Position numbers and translations under genes: made by a program. Positions 1-6,679 of a DNA stretch of 6,989 bases are shown here, piece after piece. The stretch is from SZUA-287 sp036397975 (GTDB lineage Bacteria > Bacteroidota > Ignavibacteria > UBA10030 > UBA6906): assembly GCA_036397975.1 (NCBI GenBank), contig DASWHW010000107.1:1-6989 (forward strand). Reading direction: 5' to 3'. The notes below the pieces were generated by a model, which saw only the letters and a program-made list of their open reading frames with translations, was not told the DNA's origin and searched no databases. Every line of letters starts with the position of its first letter. Within the stretch, counting starts at the first letter, position 1.

Positions 1-441
1 TCGCGTCGTCCATCTGCCCTTCGCCGAAGGTTTACGTGGGTCGTGCCGTTCGGACTTGATCCGGGCCTTATGAAGATGGCCGCGGAAAGGATTCTCGGCG
101 AAAAAGATTTTCAGTCATTCTGTAAGGTTGCGGCCCAGGCAAGCCACTATCGTTGTTTCGTGACGATTTCACGCTGGGGAATTGAAGAAGATACGATGAC
201 CTATGAAGTGAAAGCCAACCGGTTTTTGCACGGGATGGTTCGAGCACTTGTCGGTACAATGGTGGATATCGGTCGTGGATTTACGACGTTGGAACAGTTT
301 GATGCGATCATCGCCGGTCGGGACAGATCGCTGGCCGGTACTGCGGCTCCGCCACAAGGGCTCTTTCTTGAAGAAGTAACCTACGGAGAGACAACCAACA
401 CTCACTCGACCACGGAGAGCGATGACCCCATTGCTGACTGA
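1..441 (+). CDS. truA: tRNA pseudouridine synthase A, C-terminal part (5' end outside window)
   Basis: TruA converts uridines 38-40 in the anticodon stem-loop of many tRNAs to pseudouridine in the cytoplasm. The reading frame is open from base 1, and the preserved residues include the family block RRFTWVVPFGLDPGLMKMAA. They continue through a segment like the usual xDFxSF motif (EKDFQSF), the conserved core with RFLHGMVRALVGTMVDIGRG, and the typical end GRDRSLAGTAAPPQGLFLEEV. The catalytic aspartate of TruA lies in the N-terminal half, which is outside the window, so activity cannot be judged here. The 3' end carries a short Thr/Ser/Asp-rich tail after the conserved VTYGE, and its last 20 nt are shared with the DUF819 gene in another frame. 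The first ATG in the window (43-45 would read as GTG) is not the true start, since homology extends upstream to the edge. Identification is by recognised family pattern and is firm. Confidence 0.93.
   Translation, partial: SRRPSALRRRFTWVVPFGLDPGLMKMAAERILGEKDFQSFCKVAAQASHYRCFVTISRWGIEEDTMTYEVKANRFLHGMVRALVGTMVDIGRGFTTLEQFDAIIAGRDRSLAGTAAPPQGLFLEEVTYGETTNTHSTTESDDPIAD
414..419 (+). promoter_or_regulatory. Probable ribosome binding site for the DUF819 gene, inside truA
   Basis: GGAGAG lies within the last codons of truA, only 2 nt before the ATG at 422. The spacing is shorter than usual. It leaves open a downstream start, for example the in-frame TTG at 431, although ATG 422 is the simplest choice. 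The position inside truA suggests the two genes are translationally linked. Confidence 0.4.
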
Positions 442-1600
442 ACCTTCTGAGATATTTGTCTACATTATTGTTCTTATCGGCGCGCTTTATTGGGTCGGGG
501 ATCAGAAATTTGCTGCTTCCTTCTTTCGGTATCTACCGCAACCCATTTGGATTTACTTCCTGCCGATGCTTTCATCGTACTTTGGTATCATTCCACATGT
601 AAGTCCGTTCTATGATTGGGTAAGAAACTATCTTCTTCCCTCCGGGCTTGTGCTGATGCTGCTCTCGGCAAATCTTCCCGGCCTTGCAAAGTTGGGGCCG
701 AAAGCACTGGGCATCATGGCTTTCGCCACAAGCGGCATCATTATCGGGGCAACAGGTACGTTCGCTCTCCTTCACAATTCACTTCCTGATGAAGCATGGA
801 AGGGTATAGCAGCGTTGACCGGAAGTTGGATCGGCGGAAGCGCAAACATGGTTGCGGTGGCAAAGAGCGTCGGTACCCCCGACTCGATGCTGGGACCGAT
901 CATCGTTGTGGATACGGTTGTGGGCTATGGCTGGATGGGTGTGGTAATCGCGCTCTCAGCGTATCAGGTGAAATTTGATAAATGGAACAAGGTCGACACG
1001 TCGCTGGTGACGACGTTGAACAAACGTATGATGGAGATCGATGAACAAAACCGGCGTCACGTTACCATTAAAGATCTGATCTTTATGTTGGCAATTGGTT
1101 TTGGTGTTGGATTTCTGACTCTAAAAGTCGGACCAATGCTTCCGCCGGTTGGTGAGGTACTCAATGCGTTTGGCTGGACAGTTGTTCTTGCAACGATCGT
1201 CGGCGTACTACTCTCGCTGACCCGTCTCTCAGAGTTGGAGTTTGCAGGCGCTTCGAATGTCGGAAGCGTCCTCTTTTACATGCTTCTTGCTACCATCGGT
1301 GCCAAGGCAGATATCGCCGGAATCCTTGACGCACCGCTCTTTGCTCTTGCCGGGGTGATGATCATCGCCACGCATGCCTCAATGATTCTCCTGGGCGGTC
1401 ATCTGCTGAAAGTTCCCATGTTCCTGATGGCAACGTCCAGTCAGGCGAACATCGGCGGACCAGTCACCGCGCCGATCGTTGCGGGGATTTATCAGCATTC
1501 GCTTGCGGCGGTGGGATTGCTTCTTGCAGTTCTTGGCAATGTGCTTGGGATTTTCGGAGGCTTGTTTGTTGCACAGCTGTGTTACTGGATCGTCAGCTAA
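422..1600 (+). CDS. DUF819 (YjcL-like) integral membrane protein, putative transporter
   Basis: This 392-residue protein is almost wholly hydrophobic, with about 10-12 membrane segments by eye (roughly residues 10-26, 41-57, 70-88, 96-118, 155-180, 216-236, 250-267, 283-328 and 338-390). A charged loop sits at about 183-217. Two glycine-rich signature blocks identify the DUF819 family: GSWIGGSANMVAV at 134-146 and SSQANIGGPVTAPIVA at 339-354. As I recall, DUF819 is grouped with the cation/proton antiporter and anion transporter fold, in which two half-repeats each carry a broken helix. The two similar blocks, one per half, agree with that. Length is normal for the family (about 380-400). The substrate is unknown. 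It overlaps truA by 20 nt and is followed 33 nt later by an exported amidase and then an exported D-aminoacylase-like enzyme, so uptake of a product of those enzymes is a reasonable inference, not a demonstrated role. Family assignment is confident; function is not. Confidence 0.88.
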   Translation: MTPLLTEPSEIFVYIIVLIGALYWVGDQKFAASFFRYLPQPIWIYFLPMLSSYFGIIPHVSPFYDWVRNYLLPSGLVLMLLSANLPGLAKLGPKALGIMAFATSGIIIGATGTFALLHNSLPDEAWKGIAALTGSWIGGSANMVAVAKSVGTPDSMLGPIIVVDTVVGYGWMGVVIALSAYQVKFDKWNKVDTSLVTTLNKRMMEIDEQNRRHVTIKDLIFMLAIGFGVGFLTLKVGPMLPPVGEVLNAFGWTVVLATIVGVLLSLTRLSELEFAGASNVGSVLFYMLLATIGAKADIAGILDAPLFALAGVMIIATHASMILLGGHLLKVPMFLMATSSQANIGGPVTAPIVAGIYQHSLAAVGLLLAVLGNVLGIFGGLFVAQLCYWIVS

Positions 1601-1620
1601 GACCATCATTCCATCTATTC

Positions 1621-1629
1621 AGAGAGGTG
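1621..1629 (+). promoter_or_regulatory. Shine-Dalgarno site for the amidase gene
   Basis: AGAGAGGTG lies 4 nt before the ATG at 1634 and contains a six-base match (GAGGTG) to the complement of the 16S rRNA tail. It is the clearest ribosome binding site in the window. It supports the start at 1634 over the in-frame ATG at 1649. The 33-nt gap after the DUF819 gene shows no hairpin or T-run, so transcription probably reads through. Confidence 0.65.
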
Positions 1630-1633
1630 TCTC

Positions 1634-3277
1634 ATGATCAGATTGTTCATGACCGTTCTTCTTCTCGTCCCCATTGTCGTTACTTCACAGGATAAACCAG
1701 TCCCCCTCACAGTGGACGATGTAGCCCACGCTGAACGATTGCTTGGTCTTACCTTTACTCTTGCCGAACAGGACTCGATACTCGCCGGGTTGGAAGAGCA
1801 GCAAGGAGACTATGCAAAGCTTCGCGAGGTTCTGCTATGGAACTCCGTTCCACCGTCAGTCATGTTTAACCCCATCCCGGTTGGGATGAAGTTTGAAACC
1901 AAAAAGGAACCATTCAAGCAATCGAAAATCAGCGTCCAACTACCATCGAGCCTCGATGATCTAGCCTTTCTGTCAATACGAGAACTGGCAGAACTTATCC
2001 GGACAAAGAAAATCTCATCGCTCCGACTAACCACACTGTACCTGGAACGTCTCAAGCGGTTCGGGCCAAAACTGGAGTGCGTGGTAACGCTGACTGAGGA
2101 ACTTGCGCTGAAGCAGGCCGCCCGTGCAGATGCCGAGATCGCCGCCGGGAAGTATCGGGGTCCGCTTCATGGTATTCCCTACGGAGCAAAGGATTTGCTT
2201 TCGACAAAGGGAATTAAAACAACGTGGGGTGCGATGCCGTACAAGGATCAGGTCTTCGATGAAGACGCAACCGTTATCAAGCGGCTTGAAGAAGCTGGAG
2301 CCGTTCTTGTTGCAAAGCTTGCGATGGGTGCGCTTGCGTGGGGAGATGTTTGGTTTGGTGGGATGACGCGCAATCCGTGGAATTATGAGCAAGGCTCCAG
2401 CGGTTCATCGGCTGGGTCCGCATCTGCAACAGCGGCCGGACTTGTCGGCTTTGCAATCGGGACGGAAACCTATGGATCCATCGTTTCCCCCTCGACTCGC
2501 TGTGGAACCACTGGACTTCGTCCGACTCCGGGTCGCGTCAGCAGAACGGGCGCAATGGCTCTCAGCTGGTCGATGGATAAGATCGGGCCGATTTGCCGGA
2601 CGGTGGAGGACTGTGCTTTGGTTTTCAACGCTATTCAAGGGCCGGATGGTGTTGATCAGTCGCTGTACGATCTCCCGTTCAACTACACACCCGATGTAAA
2701 TCTGAGCAAGCTGAAGATTGGCTACCTGAAGACGGAGTTCGACAGTGTGCGATTCAACAAGGACCACACCGATAGGGCTCTGGATGTGTTGCGCGGTCTT
2801 GGGACAAATCTAGTCCCGATCCAACTCCCGCAATTTCCCGTCGGTGCGATCTCGATTGTTCTCTCTGCAGAAGCGGCTGCCGCATTCGATGATCTAACGA
2901 GATCAAATAAAGATGACCTTCTCGTCCGTCAGATCAAGAACGCGTGGCCGAATGTCTTCCGTCATTCACGGTTCATCCCTGCAGTCGAGTATCTTCAGGC
3001 AAATCGTGTTCGATATCTCCTTATCCAAGAGATGGCCAAGTTGATGGACTCGATCGACGTGTATGTCTCTCCATCATTCGGGGGTGATAATCTTTTGCTC
3101 ACGAACCTCACTGGCCATCCGTGTGTAGTTCTGCCAAACGGGTTTACAGAAGAGGGCACGCCGACCTCGATCACGTTCATTGGAAAACTCTTTGGTGAAG
3201 CAACGCTTCTCGCTGTTGCGAAGAAATACCAGGATGCCACCGACTTTCATCTCAAACATCCAACATTACAACAATGA
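1634..3277 (+). CDS. Exported amidase-signature family hydrolase
   Basis: Amidase-signature enzymes hydrolyse amide bonds with a Lys-cisSer-Ser triad. All three residues are visible in this 547-residue protein: Lys186 in YGAKD, cis-Ser255 in QGSSGSSAGS, and the nucleophile Ser282 in GTETYGSIVSP. The Lys-to-nucleophile spacing (96 residues) fits the family. Residues 1-18 (MIRLFMTVLLLVPIVVTS) form a likely Sec signal peptide, so the enzyme should act in the periplasm or outside the cell. Residues about 24-90 form an extra predicted helical region ahead of the catalytic domain (about 108-535), ending in a VPPSVMFNPIPVG segment. The residue two after the nucleophile is Val284, where many relatives (FAAH, GatA) have Arg; this appears to be a subfamily trait and not damage. 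It is not GatA: it is secreted, has no gatB or gatC beside it, and carries the extra N-terminal region. The stop overlaps the start of the next gene (ATGA), indicating coupled translation. The substrate cannot be predicted. Confidence 0.9.
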   Translation: MIRLFMTVLLLVPIVVTSQDKPVPLTVDDVAHAERLLGLTFTLAEQDSILAGLEEQQGDYAKLREVLLWNSVPPSVMFNPIPVGMKFETKKEPFKQSKISVQLPSSLDDLAFLSIRELAELIRTKKISSLRLTTLYLERLKRFGPKLECVVTLTEELALKQAARADAEIAAGKYRGPLHGIPYGAKDLLSTKGIKTTWGAMPYKDQVFDEDATVIKRLEEAGAVLVAKLAMGALAWGDVWFGGMTRNPWNYEQGSSGSSAGSASATAAGLVGFAIGTETYGSIVSPSTRCGTTGLRPTPGRVSRTGAMALSWSMDKIGPICRTVEDCALVFNAIQGPDGVDQSLYDLPFNYTPDVNLSKLKIGYLKTEFDSVRFNKDHTDRALDVLRGLGTNLVPIQLPQFPVGAISIVLSAEAAAAFDDLTRSNKDDLLVRQIKNAWPNVFRHSRFIPAVEYLQANRVRYLLIQEMAKLMDSIDVYVSPSFGGDNLLLTNLTGHPCVVLPNGFTEEGTPTSITFIGKLFGEATLLAVAKKYQDATDFHLKHPTLQQ

Positions 3278-4971
3278 TTGATAAACGCTCTCTCAACCGT
3301 CGCGACTTCCTGGTTGCCGGCGCAACCACACTTGTCGCCGCCGCGTGTGGACCTCGACTCTCCAGTGATCTCCCGTTCGACCTGATTCTTATTGGCGGCA
3401 CTGTATATGATGGGACCGGAAAAGAAGGACTCTCCGCAGACGTTGGAGTGAAAAATGGCAGGATCATTGCACTGGGCAATCTTCGCGACAAGCGTGCAGG
3501 GTACAAGATTGATGTTGCCGGACTCGCTATTGCACCCGGGTTCATCGACTTTCACTCGCATAGCGATGAGGAACTTCTCCTCCGTGGAGAGGCGCAGTCA
3601 AAGATCCGGCAAGGAGTGACGACTGAAGTAATCGGACAGGATGGAGGCTCATTTGCACCGTTGAATACAAAAATGTCTGATGAAGGGTTCGAAGGTCTGC
3701 GAACGAGTTATGGAATTACTGATACCTGGAGTGATTTCGCCGGATACTTCAGGATTTTGCAGAAACAAGGCATCTTATCCAATGTCGTCAGCATGGTGGG
3801 GCAGGGGACGTTACGTGAATTCGTTATAGGATATGAGAACCGGCCCGCGACTTCTGCCGAAATTGAGCAAATGACCGCGCTTGCACGTGAGGCATTTGCG
3901 CAGGGAGCCTACGGCATTTCATCCGGGCTGGAATACACTCCCGGGAGTTTTGCCTCAACGGAAGAGATCATTGCTCTTTGCAAAAGCATGAACCGCCATG
4001 GGATTTACTCCACGCACATGCGTAATGAAGACGATACGCTTCTGGAGGCTATCAACGAGGCGATTACCATCGCGCGTGGTGCTGGTGTTGACTTGAATAT
4101 ATCTCATCTGAAAGCATCCGGGAAAAGAAACTGGCATAAGCTCGATGCGGTGCTCGCACGGCTCGATGAAGCTCGTTCAAGCGGTCAGCAGGTAACGTGC
4201 GACCGGTATCCGTACATTGCGTACAACACGGGACTGGCAAACCTGTTTCCATTGTGGAGCAGAGAGGGGGGAGACGATCAATTCGTTAAGAGGCTGCAGG
4301 ATGAATCGCTTCTCGATTCAATTAACACAACTGTCCTCGATAAGATCGAGAAGATAGGCGGATGGAACTCAGTGATGGTGTCAAGTCTGCCGTCTCATCC
4401 CGACAGGACACGGTTCGAGGGGAAGACAATGGCGGAACTGACACAGAATGGAACAGATCCACTGCAGTTGCTTCGAGAGATTGTCATCGGACAAGAGGGA
4501 GGCGGCTCGATGGTGGGATTTGCGATGAGTGAAGAGAATACGGCAAAGGTATTGCACTATCCCTATTGCATGACCGCCAGCGACGGCTCTGCCCTTGCAA
4601 TTGAAGGCAGGTTACGAGTTGGAAATCCTCATCCACGGGCATTCGGAACGTTTCCCCGTCTGCTTGGCAAATACGTACGTGAAAATGGTATCATGCCACT
4701 TGCAGAGGCTGTAAGAAAAATCACCGGACTTCCTGCGGAGACACTCCACATACGCGAGCGGGGCTTCATTCGCTCGGGCTATTGGGCTGACCTTGTGGTG
4801 TTCGATCCGAAGACTGTGGCCGACAAAGCAACGTGGAATGATCCATTCCAATACCCGGATGGAATTCCATACGTGATCGTGAATGGCAAAGTGGTGATAG
4901 ACGATGATGAGTACACTGGTGACCTGCCCGGAGCGGTACTCAAGGCGCCGGACGATTTTCATTTCGCCTGA
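3274..4971 (+). CDS. D-aminoacylase / N-acyl-D-amino-acid deacylase family amidohydrolase, probably exported by Tat and possibly lipidated
   Basis: Members of this family release D-amino acids from N-acyl-D-amino acids, using a metal centre in an amidohydrolase barrel. In this 565-residue protein the likely ligands are His94 and His96 (DFHSHSD), His248 (STHMRNE), His278 (ISHLKASG) and Asp437 (TASDGSA). Further family marks are GVTTEVIGQDG at 114-124 and NPHPRAFGTFPRLLGKYVRE at 451-470. Asp123 occupies the position where the Alcaligenes D-aminoacylase has the metal-binding Cys96; I recall a GQDG-type subgroup, so this is likely a natural variant. The N-terminus has a twin-arginine pattern (NRRDFL, residues 8-13), a hydrophobic stretch and AAAC at 22-25, consistent with Tat export and perhaps lipid attachment at Cys25. 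The lipobox is imperfect, with Ala at -3. The start overlaps the amidase stop by 4 nt and has no purine-rich site before it, so translation is probably coupled. The exact substrate (acyl group, amino acid) is uncertain; related N-acyl-D-glutamate or D-aspartate deacylases are alternatives. Confidence 0.88.
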   Translation: MIDKRSLNRRDFLVAGATTLVAAACGPRLSSDLPFDLILIGGTVYDGTGKEGLSADVGVKNGRIIALGNLRDKRAGYKIDVAGLAIAPGFIDFHSHSDEELLLRGEAQSKIRQGVTTEVIGQDGGSFAPLNTKMSDEGFEGLRTSYGITDTWSDFAGYFRILQKQGILSNVVSMVGQGTLREFVIGYENRPATSAEIEQMTALAREAFAQGAYGISSGLEYTPGSFASTEEIIALCKSMNRHGIYSTHMRNEDDTLLEAINEAITIARGAGVDLNISHLKASGKRNWHKLDAVLARLDEARSSGQQVTCDRYPYIAYNTGLANLFPLWSREGGDDQFVKRLQDESLLDSINTTVLDKIEKIGGWNSVMVSSLPSHPDRTRFEGKTMAELTQNGTDPLQLLREIVIGQEGGGSMVGFAMSEENTAKVLHYPYCMTASDGSALAIEGRLRVGNPHPRAFGTFPRLLGKYVRENGIMPLAEAVRKITGLPAETLHIRERGFIRSGYWADLVVFDPKTVADKATWNDPFQYPDGIPYVIVNGKVVIDDDEYTGDLPGAVLKAPDDFHFA

Positions 4972-4995
4972 AAGAGAAAACGAGCTGAAACAAAA

Positions 4996-6531
4996 ATGCT
5001 TTCGAAGATTCTGAGCGGCGCAACATACGGCGTCAAGGCGTACACCGTGGAAGTGGAGACGCATGTGGAGAAGATGGTGCCAGGCTTTTTCATTGTGGGC
5101 CTTCCCGACAATGCTGTGCGAGAGAGTCGGGAGCGTATCATCGCATCGATCAAGAATTGTGGTTTCGATTTCCAGACCCGCCGCTTTACCATCAATCTTG
5201 CCCCAGCCGACATCAAGAAAGAAGGATCTGCGTTTGACCTGCCGATGGCCATTGGTATTCTTGCCGCGACAGAGCAACTGCGGCAGGATAAGTTCTCCGA
5301 TTATGTGCTTGTTGGAGAGTTGGCTCTGGATGGCTCCTTGCGTCCGGTACACGGCATTCTTCCCATGGCGCTGGAGATCAGGAAGAAGGGACTGAAGGGG
5401 ATGGTTGTTCCGATAGAAAATGGAAAAGAAGCTGCAATGGTTGAGGGACTTGATGTGTATCCAGTGGGCTCACTGCGGGATGCAGTGGAATTCCTGAACA
5501 ATGACACCACACTGCAACCTCTCGCTCTGGATGTTTCGAAGCTCTTCTCCGAAGACCAGCATTACGTGGTGGATTTTGCCGATGTGAAGGGACAGGAAAA
5601 CGTAAAGCGCGCGCTTGAGGTTGCGGCTGCTGGCGGGCATAATATGATCATGATTGGCCCGCCCGGCTCAGGGAAGACGATGCTCGCCAAACGCCTTCCG
5701 ACGATTCTTCCTCCTCTCTCGTTTGAAGAAGCGCTGGAGACGACGAAGATTCATTCCGTTGCGGGCGTTCTCCCCGCTGATACTGCGCTCGTTGCAACCC
5801 GTCCATTTCGGTCTCCTCATCACACGATTTCCGATGCCGCGCTGGTTGGTGGAGGCACTATTCCGCGGCCCGGGGAAATTTCTCTCTCACATCACGGCGT
5901 GTTGTTTTTGGATGAACTTCCCGAGTTTGCCCGCAACGTACTGGAGGTTCTCCGTCAGCCGCTGGAGGAAGGGCACGTGACGATCAGTCGTTCGAAAATG
6001 TCCGTAGAGTATCCGGCCAACTTCATGCTTGTCTGTGCGATGAACCCCTGTCCCTGCGGCTATTACACCGATCCTACAAAGAAATGCACATGTAACAGCA
6101 TGCAGATACAGAAATACATGGCGAAGATCTCAGGCCCGCTGATGGACCGCATCGATCTCCATATAGAGGTTCCTGCTGTGAGATACAAAGAACTCTCCAG
6201 TAAAGAAACCGGGGAGAAGTCCGAAGCAGTGCGACACCGTGTCATTGAAGCGAGGACCGTGCAAAGAGCCCGGTTCAAAGGACAGAAGCATCTCTTTGCT
6301 AATTCCGACATGCAGTCCAAAGAGATTCGTGAGTTTTGCAAACTGGACGACGCGGGCGAAGAGCTGTTGAAGATGGCGATAACCAAGCTTGGGCTTTCTG
6401 CCCGCGCCTACGATCGGATTCTCAAAGTCGGAAGGACGATTGCTGACATGGCAGGAAGTGCTGATATTCGTCCCGAACACATTAGTGAAGCTATACAATA
6501 CAGGAGCCTCGACAGGAATCTGATGGTGTGA
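4996..6531 (+). CDS. comM: YifB/ComM family AAA+ ATPase (Mg-chelatase-like)
   Basis: ComM is a cytoplasmic hexameric AAA+ helicase that aids branch migration during integration of incoming DNA in naturally transformable bacteria. The family is widespread, including in species not known to be competent. The 511-residue protein has the full family order. A ChlI-like N-terminal domain covers about 20-165 (VPGFFIVGLPDNAVRESRER, NLAPADIKKEGSAFDLP). Walker A GPPGSGKT is at 221-228, RPFRSPHHTISDAALVGGG at 269-287 and Walker B VLFLDE at 302-307. A four-cysteine metal site follows (Cys352, Cys354, Cys364, Cys366), then DRIDLHIEVP at 384-393 and a C-terminal Mg-chelatase domain with GLSARAYDRILKVGRTIADM at 466-485. 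Length is normal and no key residue is missing. The ATG lies 25 nt after the previous stop and is preceded by an A-rich stretch with only a weak GAGA-like site. The gene ends with two in-frame TGA codons (6529-6534) just before a strong terminator. It is probably the last gene of the transcription unit and unlikely to share a pathway with the hydrolases. Confidence 0.95.
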   Translation: MLSKILSGATYGVKAYTVEVETHVEKMVPGFFIVGLPDNAVRESRERIIASIKNCGFDFQTRRFTINLAPADIKKEGSAFDLPMAIGILAATEQLRQDKFSDYVLVGELALDGSLRPVHGILPMALEIRKKGLKGMVVPIENGKEAAMVEGLDVYPVGSLRDAVEFLNNDTTLQPLALDVSKLFSEDQHYVVDFADVKGQENVKRALEVAAAGGHNMIMIGPPGSGKTMLAKRLPTILPPLSFEEALETTKIHSVAGVLPADTALVATRPFRSPHHTISDAALVGGGTIPRPGEISLSHHGVLFLDELPEFARNVLEVLRQPLEEGHVTISRSKMSVEYPANFMLVCAMNPCPCGYYTDPTKKCTCNSMQIQKYMAKISGPLMDRIDLHIEVPAVRYKELSSKETGEKSEAVRHRVIEARTVQRARFKGQKHLFANSDMQSKEIREFCKLDDAGEELLKMAITKLGLSARAYDRILKVGRTIADMAGSADIRPEHISEAIQYRSLDRNLMV

Positions 6532-6553
6532 TGAGGGTCTAGATCTACCGAAG

Positions 6554-6580
6554 AAAAGGGAGGCTCTGCCTCCCTTTTTT
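6554..6580 (+). terminator. Rho-independent terminator after comM
   Basis: A perfect 7-bp stem, GGGAGGC (6558-6564) with GCCTCCC (6568-6574), closes a 3-nt TCT loop and is followed directly by six T residues (6575-6580). Four A residues before the stem can pair with the T-run and extend it to 11 bp. It lies 22 nt after the comM stop. The upstream A-run gives only a short T-run on the other strand, so reverse activity would be weak. It marks the end of the truA-to-comM unit. Confidence 0.93.
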
Positions 6581-6679
6581 GTTTACTGCCGATTAAGTAT
6601 ATTCCAGCCAGTTCCTTGAAGCCTCTTTTGCCACACCTCCCCGCGGGTGACAGAAGGGGTTTTGCCTTTTGCTCAGTCT

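Noticed and set aside
2027..2392. Minus-strand open frame of 121 codons inside the amidase gene
   Set aside because: It covers the conserved amidase active-site region, whose coding constraint is on the plus strand. Its translation looks random.
2802..2819. Small inverted repeat GGGAC/GTCCC inside the amidase gene
   Set aside because: Five-base stem with no T-run, inside coding sequence. Too weak to call a terminator or attenuator.
1634..3277. Reading the amidase as GatA (Glu-tRNA(Gln) amidotransferase subunit A)
   Set aside because: It has a signal peptide, an extra N-terminal region and no gatB or gatC beside it, so a cytoplasmic tRNA-linked role does not fit.
4612..5352. Long open frame of 246 codons on the minus strand across the deacylase-comM junction
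   Set aside because: It lies opposite two strongly supported genes, resembles no family I recognise, has no evident ribosome binding site and its product has no domain pattern. Best read as a chance antisense frame.
6578..6605. Possible promoter for the Reg_prop gene: TTTG at 6578-6581 and TATATTCC at 6598-6605
   Set aside because: The -10-like element only partly matches either the TATAAT or the Bacteroidota TAnnTTTG form, and the spacing is off. A promoter is expected here but cannot be placed with confidence.
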